Of a stretch of DNA of 64,000 nt, positions 11,501 through 20,421 are shown piece after piece. The translations under genes and the position numbers were made by a program. The stretch is from positions 5,270,001 through 5,334,000 of the forward strand of contig OX442323.1 in assembly GCA_949358305.1 (NCBI GenBank), read 5' to 3'. The DNA comes from Strigamia acuminata. Its lineage: Eukaryota > Arthropoda > Chilopoda > Geophilomorpha > Linotaeniidae. The first letter of the stretch is position 1, and each line of letters begins with the position of its first letter. Under the pieces are notes generated by a model. That model saw only the letters and a program-made list of their open reading frames with translations, was not told where the DNA came from and ran no database searches.

Positions 11501-13075
11501 GACAAGTTTTTCAAATTTTAAGGAATGGCGACCGCTTTTGGTACGAAAATGGAAACTACGCGGCGGCTTTTACCATACGTATGTTTGATCTAGGACGATC
11601 ACTACAGGAATTTACATCTGCCAGTGTTATATCTATTGTAGTTCGTACCAGGGCTGGACTGGGAACAAATTTAGTAACAGGAAATCTGGATAGATGGGGC
11701 CACGGGAACAAATTTATACGGGGAAATCGGGATAAGTCGGGCCACGGGGTATGAAAAATAATTTCACGTTGTCACGGGCCAGACCAGCACTTTAAGAAGC
11801 GCCTGGCAACAGGGAGCCTCCGACCAATGAAATTACAGACACAAACCAGGAATGACTAATGCAGGGGTCGGCAAGTAATTTTAAGTGGGTCCGGATACTA
11901 CTGAAAATTTTTATCGAGGTCCAGAAAAAAAACACTTAAAAACCTTACTAAAAACCTAAGAAAACGGAAAAAACACTTAAACACCAAATAAACCCCCCAA
12001 TAAACACACACAACCCAAAAAATACCAATAAAACTTAAAAAACAGGAAAAAAACAGGAAAAACAAGAAAAAAAACACCAAAAACGTAAGAAACCGAGGGA
12101 AAGACGTCGCTAAAACGTCACTGCGGTCCAAGTTTCGACCTTCCGTGGTTCGTATCCAGACCACGGTCCACCTGTTGCCGACCACTGGACTAATGCATGA
12201 TAACCATACCACGACTAAATAAGTGCCCAATTCCCCATCACATTAAAGAAACCAGTTAAGATGAGGCTTGCAGGGGGAGGGAGGTCAAGGGGGGGCGCTG
12301 TTTTCATTTTAAAATGAAAACATTTAACCTAAGATGACTAAGACAAGTTGGATAGTACTAATTTGATGGTGCTCTACAACTTTGTAATTGACTTTTTTGC
12401 TCTAACCCAATTGGTTTAGAAGTTAGCGAGTGAATGACCTTGAAAATAACCTTCAAGGTCAAATTTGATGACATCATTGGATTGCTCTCGCCCAACTTTT
12501 TATACGATCGCTTCATCAAAGTTGGCCTAGATGCAATAGCTCAAGAAATATTTGAGGGGATCAGACTTTTGACTCACCCTGAATCTACTTGTGCCTTTCA
12601 TTCTTTCCCTTTCTTAACTTGCCACACAGTTCTTCCACGTATTTATATTTGTACTGGATAAAAATGGCAGATGGGATGTCCTGGTTGATCCCAGCACTTG
12701 AAACGGATCCTGATTTATTGTTTTTTTTTGCAGCTCAGTTGGCGGCTTTGAGAAAATCATCATTGGCTAGAATTCTGTGTGATAATTTAGATGATGTCGA
12801 TTCTTTTCAGTTGCGGGTGATGAAAGCTGCAAAAAAAGGAAGGTTGGTTTGAGTTTGAGTTTGAGTTTTAGTTTAGGGGTTTCTAGAGAAATATTTTACC
12901 TTTTGTTCTCTTCCGCAGTAATCCAAGAGTGAAATGTCGAAGTTCAAGAATAGCTGCACTCAATTTAACAGCCTGGAAAGACGAAAAAACTGTCAGCAAT
13001 AATGTCCATTACCCATTTTCAGATTGGTTCAAATTGATCCAGTCCAATTGGAAGAAGAAATTGTCATTGTCCTGA
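8594..13075 (+). CDS. Secreted animal haem peroxidase (chorion peroxidase-like)
   Basis: Eleven exons: 8594-8819, 9102-9228, 9286-9515, 9579-9799, 9899-10016, 10100-10201, 10271-10387, 10640-11020, 11081-11578, 12734-12842 and 12919-13075. All phases agree and give 761 residues. A signal peptide ([20 protein letters not shown]) is followed by a propeptide-like region and the An_peroxidase domain. Visible motifs are WGQFLDHD with the distal His and Ca/haem Asp (about residue 240), [26 protein letters not shown] with the proximal haem His (about residue 488), RGRDHG, and ARILCDN near the end. By family it oxidises substrates with H2O2 outside the cell, for example in protein cross-linking by dityrosine or in mucosal or eggshell hardening. 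Exon 9 also reads on past its donor for 57 codons to a stop, so intron retention would give a C-terminally altered protein. Confidence 0.92.
8862..8950. repeat. Short TTCGG-rich palindromic element in peroxidase intron 1
   Basis: Repeated ATTCGG/CCGAAT words end in a perfect 26-bp palindrome at 8920-8945, centred on GGCC. Looks like a fragment of a fold-back transposon. Confidence 0.55.
11862..12187. mobile_element. hAT-type MITE with perfect 8-bp target duplication
   Basis: Termini are CAGGGGTCGGCAA and TTGCCGACCACTG. The flanks GACTAATG at 11854-11861 and 12188-12195 are identical. A CAG...CTG terminus with an 8-bp duplication is the hAT signature. The 326-bp interior is A-rich on this strand and codes for nothing (the 110-residue minus-strand ORF is low complexity). 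It sits in intron 9 of the peroxidase gene. Confidence 0.88.
12300..12581. mobile_element. Half copy (right arm) of the CAGGGTGG palindromic MITE
   Basis: Closely matches the right arm of the element at 1472-2238, from the central TTTTAAAATGAAAAC core to a terminal CACCCTG. No left arm is present. It lies in the same peroxidase intron as the hAT MITE. ORFs through it are shadows of the arm. Confidence 0.8.
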
Positions 13076-13235
13076 AGAAAATGATGTCACACATTCTTGT
13101 AAATAAATATAGAACAAAAATCTTTGTTATTTGTCTATTGTTTACACCACAAAGCCGTGCAATAATGCTGCAAACACAAACTGTTATAATTAAGCCTAAA
13201 AGAAACCCAATTTTACCAATTTTTAAAAAAACCAG

Positions 13236-13571
13236 ATGTCCAGATCTGAAGATTTAAACCAAGTGATCGTCTCGCCCGGATATTGGGTCTTAAAGATAAA
13301 TGGCGAAGGTTTAACTGGCGTCAGCATAAATGAAAATGTAGTGCAAATTCAAAGGCACATGTTACAAACTGATATATATCAAATCCCGCAAGAATATGCT
13401 TTCCATCACGTTAGTGACATCTTGAATGGAATGATATTGGTGATAGCGAAGCCTGTCCCTCCTCGTGTAGATGGAAGTGATTTGTGTTTGGATAGAGAAC
13501 TGTGGATGCTCGTCACGATCGTTCTCAGAGCTATTTGGAATTTAAAGCGAGTGTATCGGATGGTGCGGTAG
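13236..13571 (+). CDS. Short paralogue of the HSP20-like/membrane protein at 14683
   Basis: A 111-residue intronless ORF, ATG at 13236. Residues about 8-75 align with the N-terminal domain of the next gene: VIVSPGYWVL, GVSINENVVQIQR, YQIPQEYAF, and a final VIAKP against VVAKS. The layout (strand pairs, then an IP motif, then a closing strand) resembles an alpha-crystallin/HSP20-type fold; that is inference from pattern only. One hydrophobic segment (ELWMLVTIVLRAIW) follows and the protein ends, so it lacks the long multi-pass C-terminal half of its paralogue. A poly(A)-like AATAAA lies near 13856. It starts 160 bp after the peroxidase stop. Confidence 0.6.
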   Translation: MSRSEDLNQVIVSPGYWVLKINGEGLTGVSINENVVQIQRHMLQTDIYQIPQEYAFHHVSDILNGMILVIAKPVPPRVDGSDLCLDRELWMLVTIVLRAIWNLKRVYRMVR

Positions 13572-14682
13572 AAAAATACCTGTCGACTTTTATGTAGGCC
13601 TATTTTGTTATTATGGGCTGTAGAAGAAATAATGTGAAAAAATGTTGCCGGAGTGCGATTGTCTGAAATTTTTATTTGTTTGTTTTAATTTTTGTGTGGA
13701 AATTTGGGGAAATGAATTCTTTTTGATTTAGTGGTGGGGTTTTGTGGGTTATTTGGTGAGGTCAGATTGTGTTGGTCTGACATCTGTTGGTGTTAAAAAC
13801 AAATGAATTTTATTGTTATTGATATTTCATATTTGGTATTTTCTTTTCATTTTCAATAAAAGTTCCAAAAAAAATGTATTTTAGCTTTGCTTTTCAAAAT
13901 TATTTTTTTAAAATTGTTATTTAATAGAATTTGTAGCAAAAATAGTCACAATTAGATGAAAATTCTCAAATTTAACACATTGTTGTGCCAAATTTTTATT
14001 TTTTGTCTAATATTATGACAAAAAATTTCTCGTATTTGTCAACATTTCTCATAATTTAAAATGTTTCATAATTTTTTTTTAATTTTCTATAATTTTTTTT
14101 CACATTTATCAAAATTATTTCACAATTCTTCAATTCTTCCACACATCCCACATTTTTCCTCGTATTTTCCAATATTTTCGACATATTTTCTCACATTTTT
14201 CACAAATTTATTTACCACAGTTTTCATAAATTCATTTCCCACAGTTTTCAAAAATTTATTTCCCTCATTTTCACATTTTTCCTCACTTTTTTCCCTATAG
14301 TTTCTCACATTTTTCATAAGTTTGATCTAAATCTACATTTTTCACCCCATTTGTCAGAAACTCCATTTTTCACGTGACACGCCATTGTCAATCCCAGCAA
14401 AAAACTCACCAATTGTTACAAAAATCTTAGCACACAAGTTCTCAATAATGTAATCCTAGTTACCAGTTCAGTTTTCCTTGCCACTAGATTCAGCGATGTT
14501 CTCACACGTCCAGGCTAGTACTTCTACCTTGATGCACCCGAGTGACGAACAACTTCCTGAATGAAAAACAAAATAAATTCCCGATAACGCCAATCCAAAA
14601 AGGAAAATAAAATAAGTAGGTTTAAAACCATCAAAATCCACGCAAAAAAATCACCATTTTTCTCTCCCAACACACACCAGCA
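13572..14682. other. Intergenic, pyrimidine-rich on the plus strand
   Basis: The 3' UTR of the previous gene runs to about 13870. From about 14040 to 14350 the DNA is a degenerate run of CACATTTTTC/TTCAT words, which produces spurious ORFs on both strands (14061-14317). No gene seen. Confidence 0.5.
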
Positions 14683-15351
14683 ATGATGAATGCGGCACAA
14701 AATCAGATCGTAGTCTCGCCAGACAGGTGGATGTTAAACGTGTCCAGCCACAATGACTTATCCGGGATCAGCGTGCACGGAAACACCGTCCAAGTGCAGC
14801 GCCGAGCGCCTCAACATTTCACCTACAAATTCTGGAACGAGAGTTATGAAATCCCCGGAAACTTCAACTTCGCCCAGACGAGTTTCGTCGGCGAAATCAT
14901 CTCGGTGGTGGCGAAATCGGTGAATCCCCAGCACGACGAGAACGTCGGGCCGGACGACGACGACCTCGCCGTCGTCGACATCCAACTCGGTCACTTCATC
15001 GACAACATCATCAACATCATCTGCGCAGTGTGCGCGCTCTTTTACGTCGCCATCTTTTTCTACTGCAAATGGTCGGCGCCCGTTTACTGGTACATTTTCA
15101 GAAACCTCATGCGACTCGTCGAGTTCATTTGCGTCAAAATCGTCGGCGTCAACCGGGATTGGTTCATCACGGGCGTCAAAATGAGGCTGTTTCCGGTGAT
15201 TTTCACCGTCTGGATGCTGATCTGTATTTTCAAACCCGAAGCCTACTTTCTAGATAAATACGTGTTCGACTATCAAGACTCGCTCGCGAGCATGCTCGTT
15301 TATTGGCTCAAATCGTTGCTCCCGTTCCGCATTGTAGAGAAAAGTGTTTAA
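14683..15351 (+). CDS. Unrecognised membrane protein with HSP20-like N-terminal domain
   Basis: A 222-residue intronless ORF with a second ATG three bases in. Residues about 8-80 (IVVSPDRWMLNV, SGISVHGNTVQVQRR, YEIPGNFNF, SVVAKS) have the beta-strand spacing of an alpha-crystallin/HSP20-type domain, weak by eye. An acidic hinge (DDDDLAVVD) leads to a hydrophobic half with likely membrane segments near residues 104-128 (IINIICAVCALFYVAIFFYC) and 168-190 (PVIFTVWMLICIF). The closest relative is the 111-residue neighbour at 13236. The 3' end faces TFIIE-alpha tail-to-tail, with stop codons 46 bp apart. Function unknown. Confidence 0.7.
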   Translation: MMNAAQNQIVVSPDRWMLNVSSHNDLSGISVHGNTVQVQRRAPQHFTYKFWNESYEIPGNFNFAQTSFVGEIISVVAKSVNPQHDENVGPDDDDLAVVDIQLGHFIDNIINIICAVCALFYVAIFFYCKWSAPVYWYIFRNLMRLVEFICVKIVGVNRDWFITGVKMRLFPVIFTVWMLICIFKPEAYFLDKYVFDYQDSLASMLVYWLKSLLPFRIVEKSV

Positions 15352-15397
15352 TTAAAAATAAACAACAAATAGCAAAATGTAAATAATTCGTTTTTAT

Positions 15398-17368
15398 TTA
15401 TTCGTACAGGTTGGCGTAAGCTTCCTGGCTTAGTTTAATGTAATTCTCTTTCTCCGTCGGAGTCATTTTGTTGATCAGTTCGTTGGTGACGGCGTTCAAG
15501 GGCACTTTGACGGCTCCGATGGTTATCATGGTGTCCTCGTCGTCGTCGTCGTCGTCGTCCATCGTGGCCAATTCGCCGACTGCAATTGATTTTGGAATTA
15601 GTTTTAGGTTTTTTGGGTGTTTTTGGTGGGTTTTTCTACCGGGTTCTTGGCGGGTTTCCGTCGGGGCTGGTTTTGGTTTTTTCGATTCGTCCTCGGATTC
15701 GCTCGTGTCGCTTTCGTTGTCGCTGCCCGCTTTGGGGATGAAGGCGTTGGACGCTGCGTTTTTCTTTTCGTGCGCCAATAGAACTTGCATGATGTTTTCT
15801 TGTTCGGGGTTCTGGGTTACGGGGATGCTGACTGATTCTTCTTTGGGCCACGACGATGCTTCCGGCTGAAAATAAAAGTATTTAGTGAATTTTAATCCGT
15901 AATTTATTTCATCCGTAGGCAGAAAAATCAAAAAATTCACGTAAAGTCTCAAATTTTTGCAAGAAAAACGAAATTTACACATTAAAATGTCAAATTTATG
16001 CCATAAAAACGAAATTTACACATTAAAATGTCAAATTTATGCCATAAAAACGAAATGTGCACATTAAAATGTCAAATTTATGCCATAAAAACGAAATTTA
16101 CACATTAAAATGTCAAATTTATGCCATAAAAACGAAATTTACACATTAAAATGTCAAATTTATGCCATAAAAACGAAATTTACCACATAAAAACGAAATT
16201 TACCACATAAAAACGAAATTTACCACATAAAATCTCAATTTTCTCCTCGAAAATGTTAATTTTTATGCAAAATTAACCCCAAAAGATCAATTTTTATGCA
16301 TAAAAATGCAAATTTCACCCCACAAAGTCAATTTTTATGCCTGAAACTGCAAATATAATCCAATTTTCACACAAAACAAACCTTAACCGCGTCTATAACC
16401 GTGCTCTCGACCATCCAAATCGGTCGTTCCTTCTTCGGCTGCGACGAACTCGCAGCTTGACTGCTTTCACCAAAACTAATCGTCACATCTTGCTCGTAAT
16501 TAAAATCTCTATTTCGAGTTGCATCTCCGCTCCAACCTCCTTTCTCTCCCTTAGAATCGGATGCAGACGGCGTTTTCACATCCCTAGATTAAACCAAACG
16601 AAAAAAATTACCAACCAAATAAAAAAAAATAAAAACAAACCAAAAATAAAACAAAACCAACCTCTTAATGATATGCGACATATCGGTGGGTTCGGGCTCC
16701 AATATTTCCGGCGCTAGGCGAATATATTCCGCTTCGTGTAACAAAACGAACGTGGGCTTAAACCGATCGTTATATTTGGCCAAAAACAGACGAGAATCTT
16801 GCTTCGGAAGACTGCTTTCGTCTTCCTCCACCACCGAATTGCAGTAAGTGCAACGAAATTCATTAGTCATCGGATCGAACAACATATTTACTTCCAAGTC
16901 TGTGAACGATTTCAGACATTGCGGACACTTAAACGACGCTCGGCTCGTCGAATCCCGCTCTTCCGTCTCGATTTTACGTCGCATCAGATCCAATTTGTAC
17001 TTGAGAATGTTCACAAATATCTGCACAATTAAAAACAACATTTTAAAATTTATTTTTCGTTTTGGAATTTATTTTTATACTTTGTAGTTGATGAAGTAGT
17101 AGTTCTGCCTGGTGGCTTTTCCGTCCGGTCCGGTCTCCATTTTTAGCCGAACTTTGATGAATTGATCCAGCTTTAGCTGGGCAATAAACGTCCGCAATTG
17201 TTTCCGTTCAAACTTGAGGAGATCCACCAAGTCGTCTTCCTTGATACACGGATGGCGCACGAGCATTTCTATGATCAGTCTGTATTCTATACTGTAGAAA
17301 CCGCGCACCACCATCCGAGCCAGTCGTTTCAGACACGACGGAACTTCGGTCACAATTTCCGCATCCAT
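15398..17368 (-). CDS. GTF2E1: General transcription factor IIE subunit 1 (TFIIE-alpha)
   Basis: Four exons on the minus strand, 17081-17368, 16662-17020, 16382-16583 and 15398-15865, give exactly 438 residues, the usual size of this protein. Residues 1-95 form the winged-helix domain ([29 protein letters not shown]). A zinc ribbon follows, with CPQC near 128-131 and CTYC near 153-156. The C-terminal half is Ser/acidic with a DDDDDDDED run and a conserved end ([16 protein letters not shown]). Nuclear; it recruits and regulates TFIIH at the RNA polymerase II pre-initiation complex. The start chosen is ATG at 17368, which opens [10 protein letters not shown]. Confidence 0.95.
15979..16230. repeat. 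41-bp tandem repeat (about 5 copies) plus three shorter units
   Basis: The word ACATTAAAATGTCAAATTTA recurs at a 41-bp spacing from 15979, followed by three copies of a unit of about 20 bp ending TTTACCACAT. It lies in the last intron of TFIIE-alpha. Confidence 0.9.
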
Positions 17369-17583
17369 AATCAAACAATATCAAGAAAATCTGACTCTTT
17401 CTTATTATTTACAACTGCACGCAGTCTCCATTTTCAAAGCGTCGTAATAACCAATGTTGGAGAATTTCGCAACCAGATGGCACCACCTCACGGGATGTTT
17501 ATACTCGTCACAAAACTCACGCACCCCACTATTGTTATTCATCGTTATTGTTAATGTTATTATATTGACATTTATATTCCTAA

Positions 17584-18075
17584 ATGAAAAATAAATATGA
17601 TTTTTCGCGGTCGTCGCGGCCGCCCAGACGTGCCGTGACCACGTCGCGTGTGGTCTCGGCCATCCCACGTGTTGCAGCGGCCGCTCCGCGTATCGCCGCA
17701 GCCGTCCCGCGTGTCACCGCAGTCATCCCGCGTGTCGCCTCGGCCTTGCCGCGTGCCGCCTCAAGAGTTTCGCGTGTTGTCAGCGCCGTTCCGCGTGCAA
17801 CCGAGGCCGGAGCGCATATGGCCACTCACATCCCGCGTGTAGCCACAGCCATCCCTCGTGTCGTCTCAACGGTTTCGCGTGCATCCACGGTCGTCCCGAG
17901 TGTCGCCACGGCGGTTTCGCAGACAGTCCCGAATGTTGCCATAGCGGTTTCGCGTGTAACGTCTGTCGTGCCGAGTCTCGCCGCTTCCATGTCGAACCCG
18001 CGTGTTGACCCGGCTGGCCCGAGTTCGAGTGGTTCTACTGCCGAGGACGACCCGAAGAAACGAAAACGAAAATAA
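17584..18075 (+). CDS. Heptad-repeat (PRVxxA) protein with basic tail, unrecognised
   Basis: A 163-residue ORF, start ATG at 17584, divergent from TFIIE-alpha with 215 bp between start codons. Residues about 25-135 are some 15 tandem seven-residue units of the form AVPRVTA, VIPRVAS, ALPRAAS, TAIPRVV. The tail is acidic then strongly basic and NLS-like (DDPKKRKRK). The coding DNA is much richer in GC than its surroundings and has a 21-bp underlying period. AATAAAAT overlaps the stop region. A real gene is plausible but unproven; the minus-strand and frame-2 ORFs across it are shadows of the period. Confidence 0.5.
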   Translation: MKNKYDFSRSSRPPRRAVTTSRVVSAIPRVAAAAPRIAAAVPRVTAVIPRVASALPRAASRVSRVVSAVPRATEAGAHMATHIPRVATAIPRVVSTVSRASTVVPSVATAVSQTVPNVAIAVSRVTSVVPSLAASMSNPRVDPAGPSSSGSTAEDDPKKRKRK

Positions 18076-18283
18076 AATAATTTTTTTGAGACATTATGAA
18101 ATAGAGTTGAAAAATGTTTATTTCAAATTCGTTTCCAGGAAATGACAAAATGGGAAATTGTAATTTTTTTTTTTTACATATATCGACTCGCACGGAACGA
18201 ATAAAAATATTATTATCGTTTGGTGAAATTATGATAACTAGTTTTCAAGTAATTGAAAAAAATTAAAGTACAAAATTCCAAAG

Positions 18284-19006
18284 TCAGCACGATTTCTTCA
18301 ATTCACCTCGCGCGTGCCACTGAGCAAACGATTTCAAGGTTTGGTAAAAATGGTTGCCGGGACTGACGCTGCATGTGCCGTCGCGGTGTCCGTACAAGCC
18401 GTAATCGCGCGATAATTTATTGCCAAGAACACCGCACACTATCAAATCTCTCGCCGCTCTCAGCATTTCTGTAGTCGGGTCCTTCGTGGAATATTCTCCG
18501 ACGAAAGCAATTCCTACGGAACCGGTGTTGTGTCCTTTAGTGTGAGCGCCAACACGATCCCATCCTCGTCCTTCGTAAATGTTTCCATCTCCGCCGATGA
18601 CGAAATTGTACCCAATATCGCTGTATCCTTGAATTAAACTCGAAAATATTAAACGGGCTTTTTTTGACAGTTTTTAAACACACCTAACGTCGTGACGTGA
18701 TACTCTTGAATGTTTCTCATCTCGTCTTCGCAAGACGTTCTGTCCAAACACGTTCCAGTCACGGTGTGAATATAAAATATTTTGTCCGGGATTTCCTGGC
18801 TGGGGCTTCCCCCGGTTGGATACGGCGATCCCCAATTGTCTCGAGATATTAGAGAGAGTTTAGAACATTCTGCGACCATAAATTTCAGTATTTTTGTTAG
18901 AAAAAGATTTAAATGCTTAAAATAAAGTGGAATTCTCACCTTGTTGCGCGTTTCCAATCCAGAAATAAGTCGATAATGCGATTAAACAAACGAGAAGTGA
19001 TGTCAT
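18284..19006 (-). CDS. Secreted peptidoglycan recognition protein (PGRP), Ser in place of catalytic Cys
   Basis: Three exons, 18940-19006, 18684-18869 and 18284-18627, give 198 residues. The signal peptide is MTSLLVCLIALSTYFWIGNAQ. The PGRP/amidase_2 domain fills the rest: FYIH with the first ligand-type His at 57, DIGYNF with Tyr91, GGDGNIYEGRGW, GAHT, and GHR with His165. The position that is Cys in zinc amidases (xCPG) is Ser173 (VSPG), so by family knowledge this should bind peptidoglycan without cleaving it, like PGRP-SA-type sensors of the Toll pathway. Extracellular/haemolymph. A truncated copy lies at 25183-25608. Confidence 0.93.
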
Positions 19007-19060
19007 CGTTAACTCTCCCGTCGAATGACTTTAACGTTTCAAACTTTTTTATTATTTATG

Positions 19061-19079
19061 CACTTATATGGGAAATCCC
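19061..19079 (-). promoter_or_regulatory. TATA-like element and kappaB-like site of the PGRP gene
   Basis: On the minus strand GGGATTTCCC (19070-19079) fits the kappaB consensus GGGRNNYYCC and abuts CATATAAG. About 60 bp separate it from the PGRP start codon. Such sites bind Dif/Dorsal/Relish factors in insects, which would make this gene immune-inducible. Confidence 0.6.
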
Positions 19080-19130
19080 AATCACGTGGTTTACCAAGAA
19101 ATTGCCTTCGGCGAAGGATAGTAGTTTGTT

Positions 19131-19162
<32 letters not shown>

Positions 19163-19258
19163 AGACGTTTTGCTTTGAAAATCCATAATTTTATTTTGTA
19201 ATTATAATATTATATGGTTTAATCGTCATCATGAGGTTGGTAAATGCGCCCATGTCTG

Positions 19259-19807
19259 TTGGATTGTGACTGGTATGGTCTTCGCTAGTGCAATCAGGGG
19301 ACTGAAGACACTAGTTTGTGACGCATACTCACGTAAATAACAGAAACTCCCCTAATATTGGTTGGTTGGCCTTTATTATGTTGCTAGGGGCACACCGCAC
19401 CGGCAACCGACCCGTCACACACTGGGCGTGAGCCCAATGGGTGACGTGGTCGGTTCAACATTACATTCATGTCGTACTCACCTACGACCCGCAGTGGCCA
19501 CTCATGGAGACTGCACTATGGACTCCACCATAGTACTGAGTGTCTCTGTGGTGAATGGGAAGGAATGCAGAGTCCACACAGCCGGGACACGTCTTGTCCC
19601 CTTGATGACTACAACTCCTCAGACTCTATACACACGACCATCCTGGTCGGTGTCTGCACTCTCTCTCTCTCTTTGCATCTACTCCCCACACCACTCAGCT
19701 CCCTCCTCCCCCAGGCTAAATCACTTTACCCAATGAGGGGGTGATCTTGGGGCTGTAAGGTGGTGTGTGGCAGTGACGTAGGTCACCCTGGGTGGCCTGA
19801 CGGTCAG
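19259..19807. other. Unassigned insert beside the PGRP gene
   Basis: The flanking DNA is continuous in the paralogous copy (GTCTG joins GGATATC near 25801-25810), so about 550 bp is extra here or deleted there. GC-richer than its surroundings. The overlapping ORFs at 19362-19744 look non-coding. No terminal repeats seen. Confidence 0.5.
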
Positions 19808-19839
19808 AGGATATCCCAGACCGTATCTACATGTTATGT

Positions 19840-20035
19840 TGACTACCTAGTTGTCCCTCCTTTGTGTGGCATGTTAGTTCTCCATTGATCAGTTCTTTCA
19901 TTATTTGGACTTTTTGTACCGGGTGGCCCACATAAAAGCGGCCCCATAATATTACATACACATATTTTCGGGCCGCTTTTATGTGGGCCACCCGGTAGTA
20001 CCTCCATTATTTGTACTTCACAGTATGCACAGAGT
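19840..20035 (-). pseudogene. 3' remnant of an array-family gene (repeat tail and stop only)
   Basis: Closely matches the end of the array gene at 25841-27972, including the last codons TPHKGGTTR and stop, plus a little of the repeat tail. It is interrupted by a 77-bp MITE and then ends. No Cys-domain exons belong to it. Confidence 0.7.
19919..19995. mobile_element. 77-bp miniature inverted-repeat element, TA duplication
   Basis: Arms of about 28 bp beginning CCGGGTGGCCCACATAAAAG are nearly perfect inverted copies around a loop of about 21 bp, with TA on both sides. The empty site is visible in paralogous repeats, where TTGTAGTACC is uninterrupted, which proves insertion. Confidence 0.85.
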
Positions 20036-20421
20036 GGAGTTGTTGGAAATCAGATCAAGAGTGATTAGAGTGCATCAAAACGATTTGGCCCACCATAGAT
20101 CCTGCTCAGAAAAGCTGTGCAGAACCGCAAAATAGCCTAATTACAGGCAACTGCTTAATGGCGGCATGCAAACCCCAGGGCAGGTGCAAGTAAAGGGGAA
20201 GGATACTTCTCCACAAGTTACACCAAACTGCAACATCAAAAGACGTGCCTCACAGCACAAGTGGTGAAACATCTGGTGCTGTGCAAAAAGGTAAATATTC
20301 TGACTAAAATGAGGACTAAAATGATATTTTTTACAGATAATATTTTATTCACTTATTAAACTATTTGAAACATAATGAGCACCCAAAGATGTACCTTTGA
20401 GGTCACCACTTCCATGTTTCA
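20036..20421. other. Intergenic, no feature seen
   Basis: No ORF or repeat recognised between the tail remnant and the stop of the fusion gene. Confidence 0.4.

Noticed and set aside
17405-17540. Minus-strand peptide upstream of TFIIE-alpha (EFCDEYKHPVRWCHLVAKF)
   Set aside because: Short, ends before the TFIIE-alpha start in another frame, no splice link; more likely 5' flank or UTR.
19362-19744. Two overlapping plus-strand ORFs beside PGRP
   Set aside because: They overlap in different frames within an insert absent from the paralogous locus; no recognisable motif.
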